Source: Mageeibacillus sp. UBA1243 (GTDB lineage: Bacteria > Bacillota > Clostridia > UBA1212). From it: a stretch of 8,154 bases of DNA. Below are positions 1 to 5,852 of this stretch, piece by piece (within the stretch, counting starts at the first letter, position 1; each line of letters begins with the position of its first letter). The stretch is taken from the NCBI GenBank assembly GCA_002308595.1, contig DBWH01000049.1, positions 11,311-19,464 of the forward strand. The letters run 5' to 3'. Below the pieces are notes generated by a model, which was given only the letters and a program-made list of their open reading frames with translations, was not told where the DNA came from and did no database searches. The position numbers and the translations under genes are program-made.

Positions 1-1
1 G

Positions 2-166
2 CTCTGGGAGACCACGATGAACCCCGCGACCAGGAAGCTGAAGCAGATAAGCATGGATGACGTTGTCGATGCGAACAACATCACGTCGATCCTGATGGGC
101 GAGACTGTTGCGCCGCGCAGACAGTACATCGAAGAGAATGCCGACAAGGCGAACGTTGACGTGTGA
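2..166 (+). CDS. parE: Topoisomerase IV subunit B / gyrase B family, C-terminal end only (partial, 5' cut by window)
   Basis: Reading from base 2 gives 54 codons ending in TGA at 164-166. The peptide begins LWETTMNPATRKLKQI and continues through a segment with LMGE and PRRQYIEENA. This is the characteristic end of the GyrB/ParE TOPRIM-plus-tail region, where L-W-E-T-T-M-N-P and (L)MG-x-x-V-x-P-R-R-x-x-I-E are strongly conserved. The B subunit supplies ATPase and TOPRIM activities to the heterotetramer with the A subunit. The ATPase domain lies outside the window. I call it parE rather than gyrB because the adjoining A subunit lacks a standard GyrA box; that choice rests on the neighbour, since the C-terminal end is similar in both. 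The stop codon overlaps the ribosome binding site of the next gene, so the two are very likely co-transcribed and translationally coupled. Confidence 0.9.
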   Translation, partial: LWETTMNPATRKLKQISMDDVVDANNITSILMGETVAPRRQYIEENADKANVDV

Positions 167-170
167 GGTG
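165..170 (+). promoter_or_regulatory. Ribosome binding site that fixes the parC start
   Basis: GAGGTG at 165-170 overlaps the TGA stop of the upstream B-subunit gene. It lies 7 bases before ATG at 178. The in-frame TTG at 172 would be only one base from this site, which is too close, so ATG 178 is the better start. The overlap of stop and Shine-Dalgarno suggests coupled translation of the two subunits. Confidence 0.75.
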
Positions 171-177
171 ATTGAAA

Positions 178-2433
178 ATGGCGAAGAAAAAAGAAATCGT
201 ACAGGAAGAAATCGTTGAGGAGATCATTCGCGCCGATTATTCCGATGAAATGTCATCTTCATTCATGGACTACGCGGTGAGCGTTATTACGGACCGCGCA
301 ATCCCGGACGTCAGAGACGGTCTTAAGCCTGTCCAGAGGAGAATCCTGTGGGCAATGAAACAGCTCGGCCTCTCATCCTCAGGCGACTACAAGAAATCGG
401 CAAGGGTCGTCGGCGAGACCATGGGTAAGTACCATCCGCACGGCGATTCCTCAATCTACGAGGCGATGGTCCACATGGCGCAGGACTGGTACTTCAACCA
501 CCCGCTGGTTGACGGCCACGGAAACTTCGGCTCGGTAGAAGGCGACGACGCAGCCGCCTCGCGTTACACCGAGTGCAGGCTCTCGAAGATTTCAGAGGAC
601 ATACTCCTTTCGGACCTTGACAAGGAAACCGTTGACTTTGTCCCGAATTTCGACAACAAAGAGAAGGAGCCCACTGTCCTTCCTTCGGTCATCCCTAACA
701 TACTCGTGACGGGAACGGACGGAATAGCCGTCGGCATGGCTTCCAAGATGCCGACGCATAACCTTGGCGAGGTCATCGACGCCGCCTCGGCTCTTCTTGA
801 CAACCCGAATCTCACAACAGACGACCTGATGGAATACATCAAAGGACCTGATTTTGCGACCGGCGGCATCATCGTTAACAAGAGCGAGCTTGCCGAGATT
901 TACAGGACGGGCCAGGGTAAAATACGCGTGCGCGGCAAGATCAAAGCCGAAAAGGGCGACCGCGGCAAAATCAACCTTGTCATTTCGGAGATACCTTTCA
1001 CCATGATAGGCGCGATCAGCGGCTTCATGAACAATATCGCCAAGCTCGTCCACACCAAGGCGATGCCGGACGTCACCGACATCAAGAACCTGTCGGGAAA
1101 AGAGGGTATAAGAATCATTGTCGAGCTCAGAAAGGACGCCGACGTGGAGCAGAACATCAATATGCTCTACAAGAAGGCCTCGCTTGAGGACACGTTCGGC
1201 TACAACGCGACGCTTCTTTCAAAGGGAGTTCCGTCGCAGATGCCTCTTGACAGGATACTGCGCGAGTTCTGCGAGTTCTACCGCGAGACTCAGACGAGAA
1301 AGTACGAAAACCTTCTGGCGAGGGAGAAGAGAGCCGCCGAAATTAGAGAGGGACTCATTGCCGCCATCGACGTTATCGACACAATCATTGAGATCCTGCG
1401 CGGTTCGGAGACGGTCGCACAGGCCAAGGCGTGCATGATGAAGGGCGAAACCGACGGTATCAAATTCAGAACCGCCGAGTGCAAAAAGATCGCTTCAAAG
1501 CTTCACTTCACGGAGCTCCAGACGGACGCCATCCTTGAGATGAAGATGCAGAAACTCATCGGACTCGAGCTGAACGTCATCGTAAAAGAACTCGAAACGT
1601 GCCGCAAAAACATTGAAACGTACACCGGATACCTCTCGAGCAAGGCAAAACTCAACAAAAAGCTCAAGCAGGGGCTTGCCGAGATCAAGGAAAAATATGC
1701 GGTTCCGAGAAAGACCGTCATCCTCGACGAGGAGGCCGTGGTCCTGAAGAAGCCCGAAATGAAGGAAGAGAAGGTTTACGCTCTCGTCAACAGGTTCGGC
1801 TACATCAAGCTCATTGACGATGCCACGATGGAGCGCAACCGCGAGAACGTTCCGAAGGATTACCGCTACGTCATGGAGGTCATGAACACCGGCCGCATGT
1901 ACGTCTTCACCGAAAACGGCAAGTGCCATCAGATTAAAGCCAAGGACGTCCCTATGGGCCGCTACAACGACAAGGGCGTGCCTCTCGAGCAGGTGAGCGC
2001 GCTTTCCACCAAGGAAAACCACGTCTGCGTGGTCGCCGACTACAAACCTAAGGAAAAACTGCTCTTTGCAACCGCAGGCGGCGCCGTGAAGAAAGTCCTC
2101 ATATCCGAGTTTGACACGACAAGGCGCACCACCGATGCCACCAAGCTCACAGCGGGCGACTCCGTTGCGGCGGTCATTCCGATCACCGGAAAGGGAAACA
2201 TTGTGCTCATAACGGAGGGCGGATTCATCGTTGCGTTTGAAACGGGAAGCATTGGCGTGTTAAAGAAGAACTCTGTCGGCGTCACAGGAATCAAGCTCAA
2301 CAAGGGCGACAAGGTCATCTTCGCGTGCGAAACCGACGAGAACGGCTGCTTCACGTTTGACGAGAAGGAGTACAAACTGAGCGAGCTTGACTGCGGAAAG
2401 AGGGCGACGAGGGGCAAGCCGCTCCATCCGTAA
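178..2433 (+). CDS. parC: DNA topoisomerase IV subunit A (ParC-like, GyrA/ParC family)
   Basis: This 751-residue protein is the DNA-cleaving subunit of a type IIA topoisomerase. With ParE it passes one duplex through another and unlinks daughter chromosomes. The N-terminal winged-helix/cleavage core is visible: [20 protein letters not shown] (31-50), [12 protein letters not shown] (84-95), and AASRYTE with catalytic Arg129-Tyr130. The quinolone-pocket positions are Ser91 and Glu95, the usual drug-sensitive type. A tower region follows, with [11 protein letters not shown] (179-189), then the coiled coil/exit gate at about 365-500. The C-terminal beta-pinwheel starts near 530. I see clear blade repeats at about 533-547, 574-592, 628-645 and 675-689, so it has perhaps five blades and is short beside B. 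subtilis GyrA or ParC (about 800 residues). A GyrA box (QRRGGKG type) is missing from blade 1, which favours ParC over GyrA, although KRATRGK at 741-747 is a degenerate look-alike. It is the second gene of the parE-parC operon, 11 bases after parE. A gyrase label cannot be fully excluded without phylogeny. Confidence 0.93.
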   Translation: MAKKKEIVQEEIVEEIIRADYSDEMSSSFMDYAVSVITDRAIPDVRDGLKPVQRRILWAMKQLGLSSSGDYKKSARVVGETMGKYHPHGDSSIYEAMVHMAQDWYFNHPLVDGHGNFGSVEGDDAAASRYTECRLSKISEDILLSDLDKETVDFVPNFDNKEKEPTVLPSVIPNILVTGTDGIAVGMASKMPTHNLGEVIDAASALLDNPNLTTDDLMEYIKGPDFATGGIIVNKSELAEIYRTGQGKIRVRGKIKAEKGDRGKINLVISEIPFTMIGAISGFMNNIAKLVHTKAMPDVTDIKNLSGKEGIRIIVELRKDADVEQNINMLYKKASLEDTFGYNATLLSKGVPSQMPLDRILREFCEFYRETQTRKYENLLAREKRAAEIREGLIAAIDVIDTIIEILRGSETVAQAKACMMKGETDGIKFRTAECKKIASKLHFTELQTDAILEMKMQKLIGLELNVIVKELETCRKNIETYTGYLSSKAKLNKKLKQGLAEIKEKYAVPRKTVILDEEAVVLKKPEMKEEKVYALVNRFGYIKLIDDATMERNRENVPKDYRYVMEVMNTGRMYVFTENGKCHQIKAKDVPMGRYNDKGVPLEQVSALSTKENHVCVVADYKPKEKLLFATAGGAVKKVLISEFDTTRRTTDATKLTAGDSVAAVIPITGKGNIVLITEGGFIVAFETGSIGVLKKNSVGVTGIKLNKGDKVIFACETDENGCFTFDEKEYKLSELDCGKRATRGKPLHP

Positions 2434-2466
2434 AAAGATATTGTTGATTAATATATATTGAGACTG

Positions 2467-2502
2467 AAACGGCGGCATTTTCGAACAGAGTGCCGCCGTT
2501 TT
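2467..2502 (+). terminator. Hairpin terminator of the parE-parC operon
   Basis: An 11-bp perfect stem (AAACGGCGGCA, 2467-2477, with TGCCGCCGTTT, 2491-2501) closes a 13-base loop 34 bases after the parC stop. The T-run is short (TTTT then G), so termination may be less than complete. The A-rich left arm gives a weak T-run on the minus strand too, but no minus-strand gene lies nearby to use it. Confidence 0.7.
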
Positions 2503-2537
2503 GAATACGGTTTGAAGGGGCGGGTTTGCGAATGTGC

Positions 2538-2566
2538 TTGTTGGCGGGTTTCATTTGTGGTAAAAT
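2538..2566 (+). promoter_or_regulatory. Sigma-A promoter for the first surface-protein gene
   Basis: TTGTTG at 2538-2543 and TAAAAT at 2561-2566 are separated by 17 bases. The -10 is extended by TG at 2558-2559. Transcription would start near 2573, giving a leader of about 50 bases before ATG 2625. The promoter lies after the parC terminator, so this gene is transcribed on its own. An 8-base direct repeat (AATGTGCT at 2531-2538 and 2564-2571) brackets the promoter. Confidence 0.65.
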
Positions 2567-2581
2567 GTGCTCAACTTGAAG

Positions 2582-2602
2582 CCCGCAGATCGGAGATGCG
2601 GG
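2582..2602 (+). promoter_or_regulatory. 5' leader hairpin upstream of the first surface-protein gene
   Basis: CCCGCA (2582-2587) pairs with TGCGGG (2597-2602) around a 9-base loop inside the predicted leader. It ends 12 bases before the GGAGGT ribosome binding site, so it leaves that site open. It has no T-run and is not a terminator. A plausible role is transcript stabilisation; the second surface-protein gene has a hairpin in the same relative place. Confidence 0.45.
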
Positions 2603-2614
2603 GAAATCAGTTTT

Positions 2615-2620
2615 GGAGGT
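2615..2620 (+). promoter_or_regulatory. Ribosome binding site of the first surface-protein gene
   Basis: GGAGGT at 2615-2620 lies 4 bases before ATG 2625. The frame is open back to a TTG at 2613, but that codon overlaps the Shine-Dalgarno itself and would put four extra residues before the signal peptide. ATG 2625 is therefore the start. Confidence 0.85.
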
Positions 2621-2624
2621 TAAT

Positions 2625-3851
2625 ATGAAAAAGATTCTTGTTTTGACGGCAGTTCTTGCCCTGTCACTGGTACTTTGCATTGGCGTGTTCGCCGAAGAAA
2701 GGTATTCAGTCGACGCACTTTACATCAACAACAACGTTTACAATTCCGGCGAGTATGAGTTCGGCGGAGGACAGCCCGGCACTGAGGGTGAAGCATTCAA
2801 GTCCGAGGTTTACATCACCGAGGGCGACAAGATGTACATTCTCGGATGGTTCGCAAGCACCGAATCCAACGTTGACAGGCTGGTTTACAGAATCGACGGC
2901 GACGTCGAGTACGATTGCCAGGACAACTACAGAGACAGATGCGAGATTTACGACTACGCTTCGATTCTGCCCTGGGTTGAGGAGTGCGGCTTCGAGAGAA
3001 CCGACTTCGTTAAATCCGGCTTCGGAAAAGATCAGGAAATGATGGAACTCACCGGTATCGGCGATCTTCCGGTCGGCGAGTATGACCTTGAAATCGTCGG
3101 CAAGTTCCAGGACGGTGAGGAGATGATCCTCCGCGCATACTATCTCTACATTGAGGAGAAACCCATTACCATCCGTGATTTCAATGCCGAAACCGACAAG
3201 CAGTACTTTGACCAGATACTCATCAACGGCGAGGAAAAAGCCAACGGAAACGACGCCGTCGCAGCTCTCAAGGCTCTGGTTGACGGATCGGACGGAACCG
3301 TCAATACAATCACAATGTACGGATGGTTCGGCATTGTGGATGCGGAGACTGCCTTTGGCGATGTCCTTGACAGCTTCGGATATATCATTGACGACGGAAC
3401 CCCCGTTTTCGACAAGGCCTTTGCGGTCGATACAGAACCGGCAGTTTCCGAGTCAAACGGAGTGCGCTACAAAACCACGGTTGACGTCTCCGGTCTTCAG
3501 GACGGCGAGACTCACGTCATCACTGCCTGTGTCAAACTCAAAAGCGGCGACGTAGTCCTCTTCAACAGAGAAAACAGGGAAGCAATCATAAACTATAAGG
3601 CCCCGCTCGCGGCAACTGAGGTTCCTGTTCAGGAGACTCCTGAAGCCGACCCGACAGACAACCCCGGCGATGCGACTTCCGAGCCCGATGAGCCCACCGA
3701 GAAACCCGTAAGCCCGACAGATGCTCCCAATGACGGCTCAGCCTCCGACAGCGGCAGCAACAGCGGCAAAAAGGGATGCGGCGGAATCATCGGCGGCGGA
3801 TTTGCCCTCATGGCTGCAGCATGCGTGCTCGCAATAAGGAAAAAGCATTGA
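2625..3851 (+). CDS. Secreted, membrane/wall-anchored protein with two GW-type repeat domains (function unknown)
   Basis: I do not recognise a named family for this 408-residue protein. Residues 1-23 form a signal peptide (MKK, hydrophobic core, cleavage likely after VFA). No lipobox is present, because LVLC has Leu before Cys. Domain A (about 25-178) holds DALYIN, GDKMYILGW (68-75), VYRIDGD and VGEYDLEIVGKFQDGEE. Domain C (about 192-326) holds FDQILING, MYGWFG (231-236), FGYIIDDGTPVFD and VITACVKLKSGDVV. Both domains share one skeleton and look like beta-sandwiches (inference). A disordered Pro/Thr/Glu/Ser linker (about 327-380) spans the wall. It leads to GKKGCGG (381-387), a hydrophobic segment (388-404) and RKKH, a tripartite sorting-type tail centred on a cysteine. 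Domains A and C are clearly paralogous to those of the next gene. The gene has its own promoter, leader hairpin and terminator. A role in surface binding is plausible but unproven; no catalytic motif is visible. Confidence 0.85.
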   Translation: MKKILVLTAVLALSLVLCIGVFAEERYSVDALYINNNVYNSGEYEFGGGQPGTEGEAFKSEVYITEGDKMYILGWFASTESNVDRLVYRIDGDVEYDCQDNYRDRCEIYDYASILPWVEECGFERTDFVKSGFGKDQEMMELTGIGDLPVGEYDLEIVGKFQDGEEMILRAYYLYIEEKPITIRDFNAETDKQYFDQILINGEEKANGNDAVAALKALVDGSDGTVNTITMYGWFGIVDAETAFGDVLDSFGYIIDDGTPVFDKAFAVDTEPAVSESNGVRYKTTVDVSGLQDGETHVITACVKLKSGDVVLFNRENREAIINYKAPLAATEVPVQETPEADPTDNPGDATSEPDEPTEKPVSPTDAPNDGSASDSGSNSGKKGCGGIIGGGFALMAAACVLAIRKKH

Positions 3852-3891
3852 TCGGATTCCGCGGCTTTATACGGTTAATAAATGAAACTTG

Positions 3892-3918
3892 CGCGTCCTG
3901 ATTCGGTTCAGGGACGCG
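3892..3918 (+). other. Stem-loop in the 3' region of the first surface-protein transcript
   Basis: CGCGTCCTGA (3892-3901) pairs with 3908-3918 through ten pairs with one bulged G (3913), closing a six-base TTCGGT loop. It lies 40 bases after the stop codon and just before the terminator hairpin. There is no T-run, so it is more likely a 3'-end stabilising or RNase-blocking structure than a terminator. Confidence 0.5.
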
Positions 3919-3923
3919 ACGGG

Positions 3924-3961
3924 AAAGGCGCTTCGGCTTATAGCTGCGGCGCTTTTTCTTT
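3924..3961 (+). terminator. Intrinsic terminator after the first surface-protein gene
   Basis: The arm 3924-3938 (AAAGGCGCTTCGGCT) pairs with 3942-3956 (AGCTGCGGCGCTTTT) at 14 of 15 positions, three of them G-U, with a three-base loop. It is followed by a T-rich tail (TTTTTCTTT, 3953-3961). It separates this transcript from the next surface-protein gene, which has its own promoter. Confidence 0.75.
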
Positions 3962-4035
3962 GGTTTTCGCAGCATTTTCGTGAAAAAACGGCTGATTACC
4001 CTCAAAAAGTATACGCAAAAGGGTTTTTCTGTTTG

Positions 4036-4047
4036 AAAAAAAAGAAA
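4036..4047 (+). promoter_or_regulatory. A-rich UP-element-like tract upstream of the second surface-protein promoter
   Basis: A run of eight A (4036-4043) followed by GAAA lies directly upstream of the -35 box. Further A-runs occur at 3983-3988, 4004-4008 and 4017-4020. Such tracts can bind the RNA polymerase alpha C-terminal domain or bend DNA and raise promoter strength. This reading rests only on base composition and position. Confidence 0.35.
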
Positions 4048-4063
4048 TGCTTGAAAAAGCATT
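4046..4063 (+). promoter_or_regulatory. 18-base inverted repeat over the -35 box (candidate operator)
   Basis: AATGCTT (4046-4052), spacer GAAA, AAGCATT (4057-4063) is a perfect 7-bp inverted repeat. The -35 hexamer TTGAAA (4051-4056) sits across its centre, so a dimeric regulator bound here would block RNA polymerase. I do not recognise the sequence as a known operator. Confidence 0.45.
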
Positions 4064-4079
4064 GAAAAAAATCTATAAT
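4051..4079 (+). promoter_or_regulatory. Near-consensus sigma-A promoter for the second surface-protein gene
   Basis: TTGAAA (4051-4056) and a perfect TATAAT (4074-4079) are separated by exactly 17 bases. Transcription should start near 4085-4087, giving a leader of about 53 bases. This is the best match to consensus in the window and predicts strong expression. Confidence 0.85.
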
Positions 4080-4087
4080 ACGTCAGT

Positions 4088-4101
4088 ATCTATTAATAGA
4101 T
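4088..4101 (+). promoter_or_regulatory. 14-base palindrome at the predicted transcript start (candidate operator)
   Basis: ATCTATTAATAGAT is perfectly self-complementary and begins a few bases after the predicted transcription start. In DNA it could be a repressor site. As RNA it has almost no loop and would be a weak hairpin. It abuts the leader hairpin at 4101-4116. Confidence 0.4.
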
Positions 4102-4116
4102 GTGCCGCAAGGCACA
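4101..4116 (+). promoter_or_regulatory. GNRA-capped leader hairpin of the second surface-protein gene
   Basis: TGTGCC (4101-4106) and GGCACA (4111-4116) form a perfect 6-bp stem closed by a GCAA tetraloop, a very stable RNA cap of the GNRA class. It lies 11 bases upstream of the GGAGGT site and has no T-run. It probably stabilises the mRNA 5' end or insulates the ribosome binding site. Confidence 0.55.
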
Positions 4117-4138
4117 AATAATTCCATGGAGGTAACAT

Positions 4139-5689
4139 ATGAAAAAGGTTTTAGCAATTATCACTGTAGTTGCTCTTGCTCTTGCTCTTTGCGTCAGCTC
4201 CTTTGCTGCTCTGGATTGCGTTTACGTGAATGTAAACACGCTCCAGTTCAAAGACAGTGCTGTTGATGCGGGATATGTAGGCGATTCAACAATCAACATC
4301 GATCCCGGCGACAAGATCTACATCCTCGGATGGGCTGTAAAGAACGGAACAAATCTTGACTACGTTTACTGGACTGTAGACGGCGAAGCAAAATCGACCG
4401 ACGGAACCGACAGCTATCTGCCCAGACCGGACGTTGCCGGAGTTCTCCAGGTTTCTGCTGATTACGCTCAGAGATCATCCATCGGTGCAAACACCGCTAT
4501 GATGGAGCTTCTCGGTGCTGATGAGCTCGCAAACGGAAAGTATTCCTGCACAATCGTAGCTAAGTATCAGAATGAAGAGACAGAGATATTGAAGGCATTC
4601 ACTCTCCAGGTCGGCCCTGCAGCAGAGAAGACCTACAAGCTCGTTCCCGGAACGACCACTACTCCTTACTTCTGGCTCACAAATGACGGCGATTATGCAG
4701 CTGTTGAGTTCACCACACTGGTTGACTTCAACGAGATTTCCGTTCCCAACACTTGGGCTACACGTGAGGATCAGAACAGAGAAGCTACAGTCGTTCTTTC
4801 GCTCTACGCATTTAAGTACAATGCTGAATATTCGATGACTCTCGCTCCGGTTGCTACAACGACCTATACGACAGTTATGGACGGCTATCCGGCTTGCGTA
4901 CTCAGCCTTGGCGATTTCGTTTCTGCAGGAACTTATATCTTCGAGATTAAGACTGTCGGCGAGAAGATGATCGGTGACACAGCCACCGGTGGATACTTCG
5001 TTCTCGACAAGCCTGCTGCTGATGCTGACGAAGATTACTTCAAGTACTCCGGAACCAGCGCAAAGCAGTTCGCATTCGCAATCATCGGTAAGAATACCGA
5101 CGGTGACGTTGTAACAGTTAACCCTGAGGACACAGATGTTCCTACAGCTCCTGTTTACAAGAACGCTTCGTTCGACTCCATCTACGTTGACGGTGCTCTG
5201 AACTTCGGCCAGGCTGACGGAGCAGCTTCTGACAAGCTTGACGGCGTTAACAGAACAGTCGGAAACGGCGACGGATCCATCTCTGAGATCAGACTCCGCG
5301 GCTGGATCGGCTTTGAGCAGGAAATCGAGTTGTTCGGATACAAGATCGGCAATGCAGAGCCTGTATTCGATGCAAGCTTCACAGAGGCTACTGAGCCTGC
5401 AGTTAAGGCTGCCGGCGGTGACAACGCTCTCAGATTCAACGTAACAGTTCCTGTTGCCGGCATTGAAGGCGAACAGAAGGTCGTTATGGTTGTTAAACTC
5501 AAAACCGGCGACGTTGTTGAAATCGACGACACCCTCGTAGCTACCGGCCCTGCAACAGCTCCGAACACATCATTCACATTTGTTGGTACACCGGCTCAGA
5601 ACCCGCCTACGGCAGATGCTTCAATGGTGATTTTCGTTATCGCTGCAGCAGCTATCGCTCTTGTAGTTCTTAAGAAGAAAGTTTTCTGA
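4139..5689 (+). CDS. Secreted surface protein with two GW-type domains, middle beta domain and NPPTA sorting-like tail (function unknown)
   Basis: This 516-residue protein belongs to no named family I can recognise. GGAGGT at 4128-4133 lies 5 bases before the ATG. Residues 1-23 are a signal peptide (MKK, Ala/Leu/Val core, cleavage near SFA); LALC is not a lipobox. Domain A (about 25-160) has GDKIYILGW (57-65), YWTVDGE and ANGKYSCTIVAKYQ, matching domain A of the preceding gene. A middle domain (about 161-340) is absent from that paralogue; it is beta-rich, with VDFNEISVP, VVLSLYAF and GTYIFEIK, and looks like a carbohydrate-binding-type sandwich (inference). Domain C (about 341-468) has FDSIYVDG, LRGWIGFEQEIELFGYKIG and VVKLKTGDVVEID. 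The tail has NPPTA (488-492), Asp493, a hydrophobic stretch (495-511) and KKKVF, resembling a variant sortase signal. No sortase is encoded in the window. The strong promoter, stable leader and codon use rich in GCT and GTT suggest high expression. No enzymatic motif is seen. Confidence 0.87.
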   Translation: MKKVLAIITVVALALALCVSSFAALDCVYVNVNTLQFKDSAVDAGYVGDSTINIDPGDKIYILGWAVKNGTNLDYVYWTVDGEAKSTDGTDSYLPRPDVAGVLQVSADYAQRSSIGANTAMMELLGADELANGKYSCTIVAKYQNEETEILKAFTLQVGPAAEKTYKLVPGTTTTPYFWLTNDGDYAAVEFTTLVDFNEISVPNTWATREDQNREATVVLSLYAFKYNAEYSMTLAPVATTTYTTVMDGYPACVLSLGDFVSAGTYIFEIKTVGEKMIGDTATGGYFVLDKPAADADEDYFKYSGTSAKQFAFAIIGKNTDGDVVTVNPEDTDVPTAPVYKNASFDSIYVDGALNFGQADGAASDKLDGVNRTVGNGDGSISEIRLRGWIGFEQEIELFGYKIGNAEPVFDASFTEATEPAVKAAGGDNALRFNVTVPVAGIEGEQKVVMVVKLKTGDVVEIDDTLVATGPATAPNTSFTFVGTPAQNPPTADASMVIFVIAAAAIALVVLKKKVF

Positions 5690-5718
5690 TTAAAAACTCA
5701 GATAGCTTTTAACTAACC

Positions 5719-5750
5719 AAAAAACGCGGCCCGAAAGAGCCGCGTTTTTT
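5719..5750 (+). terminator. Strong intrinsic terminator of the second surface-protein gene
   Basis: AAAAAACGCGGC (5719-5730) and GCCGCGTTTTTT (5739-5750) form a 12-bp perfect stem with an 8-base loop. The T6 lies within the arm and six A precede on the other side, so it could act on both strands. It lies 30 bases after the stop codon. Confidence 0.9.
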
Positions 5751-5768
5751 GGCGGTATAATCTGTTTT

Positions 5769-5815
5769 AAAAAAGGCGCTGCCGTGGAACTTCAATGCTC
5801 CCGGGCAGCGCCTTT
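5769..5815 (-). terminator. Intrinsic terminator of htpG
   Basis: Read on the minus strand, AAAGGCGCTGCC (5815-5804) pairs with GGCAGCGCCTTT (5783-5772) in a 12-bp perfect stem with a 20-base loop. The T-run extends to 5769. It lies about 50 bases beyond the htpG stop, back to back with the terminator at 5719-5750. Confidence 0.85.
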
Positions 5816-5831
5816 ATAAGTCAGATCACTT

Positions 5832-5852
5832 AACTCTTTTGCGTAAAGAGTT
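5832..5852 (-). other. Small hairpin in the htpG 3' untranslated region
   Basis: AACTCTTT (5832-5839) and AAAGAGTT (5845-5852) form a perfect 8-bp stem with a 5-base loop, between the htpG stop codon and its terminator. It is AU-rich with no following T-run. Possible roles are 3'-end stability or none at all. Confidence 0.35.

Noticed and set aside
172..177. TTG at 172 as the parC start
   Set aside because: Only one base separates it from the GAGGTG site; ATG at 178 has a normal 7-base spacing.
1495..2022. 175-codon minus-strand open frame inside parC
   Set aside because: It is antisense to conserved ParC sequence, with composition (Leu/Val/Asp/His) explained by GC-rich third positions. No function or homology is recognisable.
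2625..2696. Lipoprotein signal in the surface proteins (LVLC, LALC)
   Set aside because: The residue before Cys is Leu, not Gly/Ala/Ser, and a good signal peptidase I site (x-F-A) follows shortly after.
3882..3983. 33-codon ORF (ATG at 3882) between the two surface-protein genes
   Set aside because: No Shine-Dalgarno lies before the ATG, and the frame runs straight through the stem-loop and terminator of the preceding gene.
3998..4024. Weak hairpin ACCCT/AGGGT followed by T5 upstream of the second surface-protein promoter
   Set aside because: Five base pairs with a 15-17 base loop is too weak to call a terminator, and a convincing one already lies at 3924-3961.
2625..5689. Similarity to Listeria GW modules because of the repeated Gly-Trp
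   Set aside because: GW modules are SH3-like repeats of about 80 residues with a different surrounding pattern. Here Gly-Trp is one motif in a 120-150 residue domain with a Y-x-I-D-G strand.
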